From positions 10,284,717-10,348,716 of the forward strand of contig NZ_JADBEM010000001.1 in NCBI RefSeq assembly GCF_014873875.1: a stretch of DNA of 64,000 nucleotides, given 5' to 3'. A program made the translations under genes and the position numbers. This DNA is from Actinopolymorpha pittospori (GTDB taxonomy: Bacteria; Actinomycetota; Actinomycetes; Propionibacteriales; Actinopolymorphaceae). Of this stretch, positions 34,163-42,476 are shown piece by piece. The notes beneath the pieces were generated by a model. The model searched no databases, was not told where the DNA came from, and saw nothing but the letters and a program-made list of their open reading frames with translations. The number at the start of each line of letters is the position of its first letter. Within the stretch, counting starts at the first letter, position 1.

Positions 34163-34918
34163 ATGACCCGTGAGGCGGGACGCGAGGCGAGATATCGCTC
34201 CATCGCCGCGGACATCGCCGCGAAGATCCGGGCCGGGGAGTACGCGCCCGGTGAGGCGCTGCCCACCCAGCGGGCGTTGAGTGCCTCCTACGACGTCACC
34301 TTGATGACCCTGCGCCAGGCGCTCCGCCAGCTCAGCGACGAGGGTCTGATCAGCCAGCAGCCCGGCCGGGGGACGTTCGTGGCGCCACATCCCCTGGCCT
34401 ACCAGCTCGGCCCGCTGCGCAGCCTCGCCGACGACCTCAAGGAACAGGGCCACCAGGTGCACACCACGGTGCTCGGGCGGTCGGTGCGCCGCGTCCCGGC
34501 CGAGGTCGCCGGCCAGCTGCGGGTGCGTCCGGGCGAGAGCGCGCTGCGGCTGGAACGGCTGCGCGCCTTCGCCGGTCGCCCGGCCATCCACCAGGTCTCC
34601 TGGATCCGTCCACCCCACGGTGAGGCGATCCGCGACCAGGACTTCACCAGCGTCTCCCTCTACACCGCGCTCGCCGAGGCCGGGATCCTGGTGGCGCGGG
34701 CGGCGGAGACGATCCAGCCGGCCCTGCTCACCCCGGCCACCGCCCGGCACCTCGGCGAACCCGAGGGCAGCCCGGTGTTCGTGAGTCAACGCGTCAGCCA
34801 CACCCTCGACGGGACCGCCGTCGTCGTCGACCGCGCGACGATCCTCGGCAGCATGATGGAGATCCGCACCGACCGGGCCGCCACCGGTCTGTCCCTGCAG
34901 TGGGAAGCGACCAGGTGA
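34163..34918 (+). CDS. GntR-family (HutC/UTRA) transcriptional regulator
   Basis: A 251-residue regulator. The winged HTH is at about residues 8-75 (YRSIAADIAAKIRAGEYAPGEALPTQRALSASYDVT, PGRGTFVAP). A UTRA ligand-binding domain follows (GESALRLERLRAFAGRPAIHQVSWI). It starts nine bases after trpA and so belongs to the trpBA transcript; the paired GTTCTAGA sites upstream of trpB suggest autoregulation of the cassette. The ligand may be tryptophan, indole or a related product (inference). Confidence 0.9.
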   Translation: MTREAGREARYRSIAADIAAKIRAGEYAPGEALPTQRALSASYDVTLMTLRQALRQLSDEGLISQQPGRGTFVAPHPLAYQLGPLRSLADDLKEQGHQVHTTVLGRSVRRVPAEVAGQLRVRPGESALRLERLRAFAGRPAIHQVSWIRPPHGEAIRDQDFTSVSLYTALAEAGILVARAAETIQPALLTPATARHLGEPEGSPVFVSQRVSHTLDGTAVVVDRATILGSMMEIRTDRAATGLSLQWEATR

Positions 34919-34967
34919 ACCATCCCGGCAGCCGAACCACCACCACGGCTGAACCATCCCGGCAGCC
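34916..34967. repeat. 18-bp perfect direct repeat after the GntR gene
   Basis: TGAACCATCCCGGCAGCC at 34916-34933 and 34950-34967, the first copy beginning at the GntR stop codon. Period 34 bp. Function unknown; could be a local duplication. Confidence 0.7.
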
Positions 34968-35013
34968 CGCGCCGCGGCGCCCACGAACCCGAGAAGATCC
35001 CTAGGGTGGGTGC

Positions 35014-35688
35014 ATGCCGGGTACGTCCATCAGCCTCGACGAGGCCGCCGAGCTCACCCGTACCGGAGACGTCTGGCTCTTCCGCGGCCGGTCGGCGGCC
35101 GACCGTGCCATCCGGGTCACGACCAACAGCCCGGTCAACCACGTCGGCATGTCCGTCGTCATCGAGGACCTGCCGCCGCTGATGTGGCACGCCGAGCTCG
35201 GCCGGTCACTGCCCGACCTGTGGACGGGTACGCACCAGCGCGGCGTCCAGCTCCACGACCTTCGCGACTCCGTGCTGGTCTGGTCCCGCAAGTACGGCCA
35301 GCGCGCGTGGCTGCGCCAGCTGGAGCCGCCGGTCACCCGCTCCGGTGAGGACGCCGTCCTGCGGACGGTCGCACGGTTGGACGGTACGCCGTTCCCGTCG
35401 ACGGCCCGGCTCGCCGGGCGTTGGCTGCGGGGCCGGGTCCCCACGGTTCGGCGCCGGCGGCGGGAGGGGTCGAAGCTGCCCGGCGTCGCGATCGAGTCCC
35501 GCGGCACCGACCTCGAGACCGCGTACTGCGCGGAGGTCGTCGCGGTGACCTACGAGGCGATGGGGCTGCTCCCGGGCGGCCGCCGGTCGAGCTGGTACGA
35601 CGCGGGCCGGTTCTGGAGCGGGGACGACCTCGCCCTGGCGGAGGGCGCACGGCTCGGCGGCGAGATCTCCGTGCGCACCCCGTCCTGA
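35014..35688 (+). CDS. Predicted permuted NlpC/P60-like (papain-fold) protein
   Basis: A 224-residue protein with no signal peptide. GDVWLFRGRS...NSPVNHVGMSVV puts a His early, and AYCAEVVAVTYEAMGLL puts a Cys late. This reversed Cys/His order matches permuted papain-like YiiX-type proteins, acting on amide or lipid-ester bonds. The assignment rests on these motifs alone. AGGGTGGG precedes the ATG. Arg-rich middle (RRRRREGSK). The stop codon lies inside a tandem repeat. Confidence 0.55.
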   Translation: MPGTSISLDEAAELTRTGDVWLFRGRSAADRAIRVTTNSPVNHVGMSVVIEDLPPLMWHAELGRSLPDLWTGTHQRGVQLHDLRDSVLVWSRKYGQRAWLRQLEPPVTRSGEDAVLRTVARLDGTPFPSTARLAGRWLRGRVPTVRRRRREGSKLPGVAIESRGTDLETAYCAEVVAVTYEAMGLLPGGRRSSWYDAGRFWSGDDLALAEGARLGGEISVRTPS

Positions 35689-35746
35689 GCCACCCCCGTC
35701 CGAGCCACACCACCGTCCGAGCCACACCACGTCCGAGCCACACCCC
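35681..35746. repeat. 16-17-bp tandem repeat, about four copies
   Basis: Units of the form CGTCCGAGCCACACCAC at about 35681-35696 (divergent), 35697-35713, 35714-35730 and 35731-35746. The array starts at the end of the preceding coding sequence and fills most of the gap before the nucleoside hydrolase gene. Confidence 0.8.
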
Positions 35747-35802
35747 GTCCGGCTGGACCGCCGCGCCTCGTGGCCGGCCCCGGGTGCGGGCATGCTGGGC
35801 CG

Positions 35803-36750
35803 ATGCGCATCCACCTCGACACCGACCTCGGTGGGGACCCCGACGACGCGTGTGCCCTCGCCCTGCTGCTCGGGTGGCCGGAGGTCGAGCTCGTCGGCAT
35901 CACCACGGCCATCGATCACGGTGGGCGGCGGGCGGGTTACACGCGCCACCTGTTGGACCTTGCGGGCCGCACCGACGTTCCTCTCGCGGCCGGCGCCGCG
36001 GCGTCCCTGTCCACCCGGCGGCTGGCCGACCCGGTGGTCGGCGACCCGCGGTACTGGCCGGCCAGCGCCGTCCCCCTGCCTGGACCGCCCGGTGCCGCGC
36101 TCGACCTGCTCGCCGCCAGTGTCGAGGCGGGCGCGACGGTCGTGGCGATCGGGCCGTGCACCAACCTCGCCCTGCTGGAGATCGCCCGTCCTGGGTCGCT
36201 TGCCGGTGCCCGGGTTGTGATGATGGGTGGTTGGGTCCGACCGCCGGCGGAGGGCCTTCCCGCCTGGGGGCCCGAGATGGACTGGAACGTCCAGTGGGAC
36301 ACCGTCGCGGCCCGGATTGTGGCGGAGACGGCCAACCTGACCCTCGCGACCCTCCCCGCCACCCTCGCCGGCCAGCTCCGCTCCGCCGACCTGCCCCGCC
36401 TCGCCGCCTGTGGCCCCCTCGGTGAGCTGCTCGCCCGCCAGTGCGAGGTCTACGGCCCCGAGGCGGGCATGCCCGACCTCGGCAGAGCCCACCCCGGCCT
36501 GCCGGACGACCTGCTGAACTTCCACTACGACCCGCTCGCGGCCGCGGCGGCGGTCGGGTGGCCGGGAGCGGTGATCCGCGAGGAACGGCTACGACCGGTC
36601 CAGGAGGGACAGTGCCTGCGGTTCGTGCCCGACCCGGACGGGCGGAGCATCGGGGTGATGGGTGAGGTCGACGGGCCCGGGTTCACCGAAGCGTGGCTGG
36701 CCGCCGTCGAGCGAGTCGGCCGAGTGGGCCACCCCCGGTCGAACGCCTGA
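35803..36750 (+). CDS. Inosine/uridine-preferring nucleoside hydrolase family
   Basis: Hydrolyses the N-glycosidic bond of ribonucleosides, with calcium bound by an N-terminal Asp cluster. The start IHLDTDLGGDPDDACALAL is the family signature. The substrate-site segments AIGPCTNLALLE and MMGGWV and the MDWNVQWD equivalent of the usual EFN..DP motif follow. 315 residues, normal. The ATG at 35803 is not preceded by a clear ribosome-binding site. Substrate range cannot be read. Confidence 0.9.
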   Translation: MRIHLDTDLGGDPDDACALALLLGWPEVELVGITTAIDHGGRRAGYTRHLLDLAGRTDVPLAAGAAASLSTRRLADPVVGDPRYWPASAVPLPGPPGAALDLLAASVEAGATVVAIGPCTNLALLEIARPGSLAGARVVMMGGWVRPPAEGLPAWGPEMDWNVQWDTVAARIVAETANLTLATLPATLAGQLRSADLPRLAACGPLGELLARQCEVYGPEAGMPDLGRAHPGLPDDLLNFHYDPLAAAAAVGWPGAVIREERLRPVQEGQCLRFVPDPDGRSIGVMGEVDGPGFTEAWLAAVERVGRVGHPRSNA

Positions 36751-36921
36751 GCTTCTGCCGCCACCGGCGTACCGTGCTCACCGGAAGTACCGTCATCGCC
36801 GCGGACGTTTCGTCGTGCCCCCTCCGGCGACCACCGGTCCGACCTGACCGCTCGGCCACGTCTGGGTCCCGCCCGGCCCTACCCACGGCCGGGTGGTCGG
36901 GAACGAGCAACGGAGGACGCG

Positions 36922-37554
36922 ATGAAGCTCTACGCCGACGCGCCGGGCCGCCGTAACGCCCAGGTGCTCATGGACCTGCTGACCGTCGTCTGGATCTGGG
37001 TGTCGATCCGGATCGCCGTCTCCGTCCACAGCTGGCTGAACGGTTTCGCCACCGCGGGCCAGGAACTGGAGGACGCGGGCAGCGGGATCGAACAGAAGGT
37101 GTCGCAGGCCAGTGGCCAGATCTCCGGGCTGCCCGCCGTGGGTGATGCACTGCAGGCGCCCCTCGACGCGATCGCGGGGACCGGCCGCTCCATCGCCACC
37201 GCCGGGCAGACGCAGCAGGACGTCGTACACAACGCGGCCCTGATCGCCGCCCTGGTCTGTGCCGGCCTGCTGCTGCTCGTCGCCGCGATCCGGCTCGTCT
37301 TCCGGATCAGGTGGATCGTCCGCGCCAGCCACGCCGCTCGGATGACCACGACCGAGGCCGGCTACACCATGCTCGCCCTGCGTGCGCTGGTCAACCAGTC
37401 CTGGTCAGCCCTGACCTCGGAGGTCCCCGACCCGGCGGGGTCCTGGCGGCGTGGAGACCCCGACGACATGCGCCGGCTCGCCGGCGTCGAGCTGCGCTCC
37501 CTCGGCCTCCGCGCCGCCGCCGCGCCCAGCGCCCCCCTCGAGCGCTGGAGCTAG
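36922..37554 (+). CDS. Two-helix membrane protein of unknown function
   Basis: A 210-residue protein. Helix 1 at about 16-34 (MDLLTVVWIWVSIRIAVSV), a ~60-residue outside segment rich in Gly/Ser/Gln (GIEQKVSQASGQISGLPAVGDALQAPLDAIAGTGRSI), helix 2 at about 107-128, then a cytoplasmic tail. GGAGG precedes the ATG. The outside part recalls helical lid segments but no family could be named. Stands alone. Confidence 0.75.
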   Translation: MKLYADAPGRRNAQVLMDLLTVVWIWVSIRIAVSVHSWLNGFATAGQELEDAGSGIEQKVSQASGQISGLPAVGDALQAPLDAIAGTGRSIATAGQTQQDVVHNAALIAALVCAGLLLLVAAIRLVFRIRWIVRASHAARMTTTEAGYTMLALRALVNQSWSALTSEVPDPAGSWRRGDPDDMRRLAGVELRSLGLRAAAAPSAPLERWS

Positions 37555-37753
37555 GGTGCGTCTCCCACATCCCGCCGAACACGCACTGTGGCGGCCGGTG
37601 TCGATCGCCAGGTGACCGTTGCCCGTTGCGCCGATGAACGTTGTCCTGCCAGCCGTGTAATTCGCCCGGGAAGCTGTTCCGGTACTCCTCGAAGGGTCCC
37701 TAGCGTCGAGAGGTAAGCGCGTAAGTGGGCGCGAAATGAGGAGGGAACGCTGC

Positions 37754-39586
37754 ATGGCAGCAAAGGACGTCTCGCGGCGACGGGTTCTTGGGACAGGCCT
37801 CGGTCTGGGCATTGCGGCGGCGGTCGGTGGTGGGGAGCTACCGTCCGCCTTCGCCGCGACCGCGACGCCGGCGGTGCAACCATCCGCGTACGAGCCGGTC
37901 AGCATGGTGCTGCACACGCACTCCTGCTTCAGTGAGGGCGGCAGCTACGCCGAAGGCGGCGGCGGCGCCAGCATGCTCTCGCAGCTGGACCAGGTGACCA
38001 AGAACAACATCGACGTGGTCTGGTGGACCGACCACGACTGGCGCATGGAGGCGTACGGCTACTACGACGGCATCGCGTTCGACGGCACGAACGAGGACGG
38101 CGGCCTGGCGTGGAGCGTCCAGAACGAAGGCACCGTCACCGGCGCCACGCACGCCTTCGTCGCTGACCCGCACAGCCCGAACGAAGAGGGCAAGGCGATG
38201 CGGGTCGCCGCCACCGGGCCCTCCGCGCAGTGGGGCGTCTCCTACCTGTTCGGCAAGCCCGGCAACAGCTTCTACTCGACGAACCTGTCCGACACGACGC
38301 TCACCATCGACGTGCTCGGCGAGAAGATCGGCCCCGACGCCGAGCTCGTGGTCCAGGTCGAGACCTCCTACCGGCCCACGATCGCCGGCCGACCGGCGGG
38401 CGTGTACGTCCTGGAGTACCGCGTCGGCACCACGGCGACCCGGGTGCTGGAGAAGCCGCTGACCGGTGTGGTGTCGGTGCCGGTCGAGGACGGCTGGCAG
38501 ACGCTGACGATGCACCTGCTCGACGACATCAAGGCCTTCTGGCCGGACATCATCGCCGAGGACTCCGGGCTCGCCCGGCTGCGGTTCGGCGTACGGGCCC
38601 GCAACAACGCCACCGCCCAGGCGGTGTTCGACCACCTGCAGATCGACCGTACCCGCGACCCGCTGCGCTGGCCGGTCAAGCTCCAGCGGAAGCTGATGAA
38701 GGAGTACGCCAAGCAGTACCCCAACGTGACACAGCTGCTGGCCGCAGAGGTGTCGATGGTGCGGCACCTCAACGTGTTCATGGAGCACTTCGAGCTCTAC
38801 CCCTACCCGGACAAGGGCAAGGCGCCCTCCCTCGACAACTCGGTGGCGGGCACCGAGAAGGTCGTGAAGTGGTACCAGGAGCGCGGCGCGATCGTCCAGT
38901 ACAACCACCCGGACATCAACCCCACCGAGTTCGTGCAGACCCGGGCGCTCGGGACCGACATGACCGAGGTCGCCGACTACGGCGGCAACTTCGACGTGAT
39001 CCACGACCGGGTCAACCAGTACGACGCGGCGGCGCGCAACGCGATCTTCCTGACCGCGACCAGCCAGGTCGACGACCACGCCGGACGGAACTGGGCCAAC
39101 AAGGCCCACCTCTACACCACCTCGGTGTGGTCGCCGTCGAAGAAGGCGAAGGACCTCATCGCGGCGTTGCGGTCCGGGCAGGCCTGGTGGTTCCACCAGG
39201 AGCTGTGGCCGACCGCGCGGCTCGACCTCAACGTCGACGGCCGCCGGGCGATGGGCCGGGTCATCCGGACCACCGCGGCCAGCGTCCCGGTCGAGGTGGT
39301 CGTGCAGAACCTGCCCGCGGACTTCACGGTGCAGGTCGTGGTCGGCCTGTGCGACCGTACGGGTGCCAGCACGCCCTCGATCGAGAAGCACGCCTTCGCC
39401 GCCGACGCGTTCGCGCAGGGGTCGATGACCTTCGACCTCGAACGCGGCCAGGGCAGCTACCTGCGGGTGGAGGTCTACGACTCCGAGGACGTTCTGGTGG
39501 GCTTCGGTAACCCGCTGTGGGTGCTCTCCCCCAGGGACGACGTCGACGTGCCGCTGGCGCGCCGGTTCTCCTACGTGGCTCGCTGA
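37754..39586 (+). CDS. Tat-exported PHP-domain metal-dependent phosphoesterase-like protein
   Basis: A 610-residue exported protein. The twin-arginine signal is SRRRVLGTGLGLGIAAAVGGG with a cleavage-like AFA. Mature N-terminus: VLHTHSCFSEG and WWTDHDW, the metal-binding motifs of PHP hydrolases. A middle beta-rich insert at about 140-290 looks carbohydrate-binding or jelly-roll-like. The second half resumes PHP-like motifs (QYNHPDINP, AWWFHQELW). Start at ATG 37754, eight bases after AGGAGGG. Substrate unknown; extracellular phosphate or glycan release is plausible. Confidence 0.8.
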   Translation: MAAKDVSRRRVLGTGLGLGIAAAVGGGELPSAFAATATPAVQPSAYEPVSMVLHTHSCFSEGGSYAEGGGGASMLSQLDQVTKNNIDVVWWTDHDWRMEAYGYYDGIAFDGTNEDGGLAWSVQNEGTVTGATHAFVADPHSPNEEGKAMRVAATGPSAQWGVSYLFGKPGNSFYSTNLSDTTLTIDVLGEKIGPDAELVVQVETSYRPTIAGRPAGVYVLEYRVGTTATRVLEKPLTGVVSVPVEDGWQTLTMHLLDDIKAFWPDIIAEDSGLARLRFGVRARNNATAQAVFDHLQIDRTRDPLRWPVKLQRKLMKEYAKQYPNVTQLLAAEVSMVRHLNVFMEHFELYPYPDKGKAPSLDNSVAGTEKVVKWYQERGAIVQYNHPDINPTEFVQTRALGTDMTEVADYGGNFDVIHDRVNQYDAAARNAIFLTATSQVDDHAGRNWANKAHLYTTSVWSPSKKAKDLIAALRSGQAWWFHQELWPTARLDLNVDGRRAMGRVIRTTAASVPVEVVVQNLPADFTVQVVVGLCDRTGASTPSIEKHAFAADAFAQGSMTFDLERGQGSYLRVEVYDSEDVLVGFGNPLWVLSPRDDVDVPLARRFSYVAR

Positions 39587-39712
39587 CCCGCTCCAGGGTC
39601 ACCCTCCGCGTACCGGCTGGTCACGCCGGTACGCGGAGGTGCGGGAGTCGCACGGAACGCGAGCCGCCGCGATTGTGGAGCCCCTTTCAGCCGCCCGGCA
39701 TAGGCTCCCTCC

Positions 39713-39931
39713 ATGGACGGCTTCCTGACGTTCCTCGTCATCGTGGCCGTCTTCGCAGCCATCCTGGGCGGCATGGCCTGGATCGCGGCCCGCGCTCGGC
39801 GCCGCGGTATCGGCGACTCGATCACCGGACCGTGGGACGAGATCTGGCATCCGACCGCCCACCAGGCTCACATCGAGATCCGGGAGCAGGAGGAGCGTGC
39901 GACGCCGAGACCGTCTCCAGACGACAAGTGA
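39713..39931 (+). CDS. Small membrane protein overlapping secA2
   Basis: A 72-residue protein: N-terminal helix FLTFLVIVAVFAAILGGMAWIAA, basic cluster ARRRG and an acidic, Pro-rich tail (WDEIWHPTAHQAHIEIREQEE). The last 35 bases overlap the secA2 coding sequence, so the two are translationally coupled. Function unknown; the coupling hints at a link to the accessory Sec system. Confidence 0.75.
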   Translation: MDGFLTFLVIVAVFAAILGGMAWIAARARRRGIGDSITGPWDEIWHPTAHQAHIEIREQEERATPRPSPDDK

Positions 39932-42305
39932 CCCAGAGCCCCGTGCCCGCCTGATCGATCGGCTGAACGGCTGGGCGTGGCGGGCGTTGTCCCGTTCCGA
40001 GCGGGCCGAGGTCACGCGCTACGCCGCCCTGGTGCGGACGGCGGGCGAGCACGAACAGCGCCTCCAGGGCCTCTCCGACGCTGACCTGAGCGCCGAAGCC
40101 GCCCGGCTGCGTGGCTCGGCGAAGGCGGGCCGTCCGCCGTTCGGCAACGAGGAACTCGTGGCCTGGTGCGCGCTCGGTCGGGAGGCCGCGCGACGGGCGG
40201 TGGGCCTGCGCGCCTTCGACGTCCAGCTGCTGGGGATGGCGCGGATGCTGGCCGGCGACGTCGTGGAGATGGCCACCGGCGAGGGCAAGACCCTGGCAGG
40301 GGCGCTGGCCGCGGCCGGGTTCGCCCTTCGTGGTCGGTCGGTGCAGGTGCTGTCGGTCAACGACTACCTGGCCCGCCGGGACGCGGAGTGGATGGGCCCG
40401 CTGTACCGGCTGCTCGGCGTGTCCGTGGACTGGGTCACCGCCGAGTCCACACCGGCGGAACGGCGTGACGCCTACGCCGCGGAGGTCACCTACGCCTCGG
40501 TCAGCGAGGTCGGTTTCGACGTACTCCGCGACCGGGTGTGCACCGACGCCGCTGAGTTGGTCGCCCCGCGACCGGACGTGGCGCTGGTGGACGAGGCCGA
40601 CTCCGTGCTCGTCGACGAGGCACGGGTCCCGCTGGTGCTGGCCGGTTCCACCGAGGAGACCACCCCGGGTGAACGGATGGCGCGTGTCGTCGCGTCCCTG
40701 CGGGCGGGTCGGCACTACCAGACCGACACCGAAGGCCGGAACGTCTTCCTCACGCCGGCCGGTGAGCGTGCCGTGGAGGCCGCGCTGGGTGGCATCGACC
40801 TCTACGCCGCCGAGCAGGTGGAGACGATCACCCAGGTCAACGTCGCCTTGCACGCCCACGTTCTGTTGCACCGGGACGTGCACTATCTCGTCCGCGACGG
40901 CGAGATCAAACTGATCAGTTCCTCCCGCGGCCGGGTCGCCACGCTGCAGCGCTGGCCGGACGGACTGCACGCGGCCGTCGAGGCCAAGGAAGGGCTCTCC
41001 GCCACCGGTAGCGGAGAGATCCTGGACACCATCACCATCCAGGGCCTGTTGACCCGCTACCCGACGCTGTGCGGGATGACCGGCACCGCCCTGGTCGCGG
41101 AGGAGCAGCTGCGGACGTTCTACAAGCTGTCGGTCACGGTGATCCCGCCGAACACGCCCTGCCAGCGGGTCGACGAACCCTCCCGCGTCTACACCAGCAC
41201 CGCTGCGAAGGAGGAGGCGGTCATCGCCGAGATCACCGCGGCGCACGCGACCGGTCGCCCCATCCTGGTCGGCACGCTCGACGTGGCCGAGTCCGAACGG
41301 CTGGCCGCGCTCCTGGCCGAACGCGGGTTGGCCTGCGTGGTGCTCAACGCCAAGAACGACGCCGAGGAGGCGGCCATCATCGCCCACGCCGGCGAGGAGG
41401 GCGCGCTCACCATCTCCACCCAGATGGCCGGACGGGGCACCGACATCCGGCTGGGCGGCCCCGACGGCGCCGACCACGACAACGTCGCCGCGCTCGGCGG
41501 CCTGTACGTCATCGGAACGGGTCACCACCCCAGCCGCCGGATCGACGACCAGCTCCGCGGCCGGTCCGGGCGCCAGGGAGACCCGGGCGGATCGGTGTTC
41601 TTCGCCAGCCTGGAGGACGAGCAGGTCCTGCAGTACGGCAGTGCCCACGACCCCTCGGCCCCCGTTGGCGCGGACGGGCGGGTCGAGGACCGGGCCGCGC
41701 ACCGGCAGGTGGCGCACGCGCAGCGCGTCGCCGAGGGGACCAACCTCACCATCCACAGCACCACCTGGCGCTACAACCAGCTCATCGAGCGCCAACGCGA
41801 GCTGCTCGGGGAGTTGCGCGACCAGGTTCTGCACACCGACCACGCGACCGAGCTGATGGCCCAACGTTGTCCCGACCGGTGCGCCGAACTCCGGCAGGCC
41901 GTTCCCACCGCGGTGCTCGACGAGGCCGCCCGGCTCGTCGTCCTCCACCACGTGGACCGGTGCTGGGCCGACCACCTGGCCTTCCTGGCCGACGTTCGCG
42001 AGAGCATCCACCTGCGCTCCCTGGCCGGGCAGGACCCCCTCGCGGAGTTCCACCGCACCGCGATCCCGGCGTTCAAGCGGCGCCTCGCCGACGCCCTCAC
42101 CGAGGCGGCCGACACCTTCGAACGGGTCACGATCACCGCGGACGGGATCGACCTCGACGCCGCCGGGCTTCGTCGCCCCTCCGCCACCTGGACCTACCTC
42201 GTCAACGACAACCCGTTCGGGACGCCGTTCGAGCGGGCGCTGAACCGGATCGGCCGCGCGCTGCGGGGATCCAGGTCCGCTCCCGCCGAGGAGTCCTCCA
42301 GCTGA
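39897..42305 (+). CDS. secA2: Accessory Sec system translocase ATPase SecA2
   Basis: ATP-driven motor for export of a subset of proteins; 802 residues. Helicase motifs in order: Walker A MATGEGKT (about 126-132), VNDYLARRDAEWM, Walker B LVDEADSVLVDEAR, STQMAGRGTDIRLGG and DDQLRGRSGRQGDPG. Compared with housekeeping SecA it is shorter, with no C-terminal zinc-binding SecB tail (ends GSRSAPAEESSS), which is typical of actinobacterial SecA2. GTG start right after AGGAGG, overlapping the small membrane protein gene. Confidence 0.94.
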   Translation: MRRRDRLQTTSDPEPRARLIDRLNGWAWRALSRSERAEVTRYAALVRTAGEHEQRLQGLSDADLSAEAARLRGSAKAGRPPFGNEELVAWCALGREAARRAVGLRAFDVQLLGMARMLAGDVVEMATGEGKTLAGALAAAGFALRGRSVQVLSVNDYLARRDAEWMGPLYRLLGVSVDWVTAESTPAERRDAYAAEVTYASVSEVGFDVLRDRVCTDAAELVAPRPDVALVDEADSVLVDEARVPLVLAGSTEETTPGERMARVVASLRAGRHYQTDTEGRNVFLTPAGERAVEAALGGIDLYAAEQVETITQVNVALHAHVLLHRDVHYLVRDGEIKLISSSRGRVATLQRWPDGLHAAVEAKEGLSATGSGEILDTITIQGLLTRYPTLCGMTGTALVAEEQLRTFYKLSVTVIPPNTPCQRVDEPSRVYTSTAAKEEAVIAEITAAHATGRPILVGTLDVAESERLAALLAERGLACVVLNAKNDAEEAAIIAHAGEEGALTISTQMAGRGTDIRLGGPDGADHDNVAALGGLYVIGTGHHPSRRIDDQLRGRSGRQGDPGGSVFFASLEDEQVLQYGSAHDPSAPVGADGRVEDRAAHRQVAHAQRVAEGTNLTIHSTTWRYNQLIERQRELLGELRDQVLHTDHATELMAQRCPDRCAELRQAVPTAVLDEAARLVVLHHVDRCWADHLAFLADVRESIHLRSLAGQDPLAEFHRTAIPAFKRRLADALTEAADTFERVTITADGIDLDAAGLRRPSATWTYLVNDNPFGTPFERALNRIGRALRGSRSAPAEESSS

Positions 42306-42476
42306 CCCGCCTCGGCTCGCGGCCCGCGGCCCGGCACGTCAGGATCATCGTTCGCCCGTCCGGCCTCTGACGGTTTTCGGGGGCTTCGGGGACAACAACT
42401 AGGGGCACTTCCGGATGCGTCCGCCCCCCTGCTTTGTCAGGTTTGCTCCTGACGAACTACTCACAGGGAGGTCTGG

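Noticed and set aside
37838..39391. 517-codon minus-strand frame
   Set aside because: Shadow of the PHP-domain gene; no motif, no ribosome-binding site.
39822..42053. 743-codon minus-strand frame
   Set aside because: Shadow of secA2, a common effect of high GC on the antisense strand.
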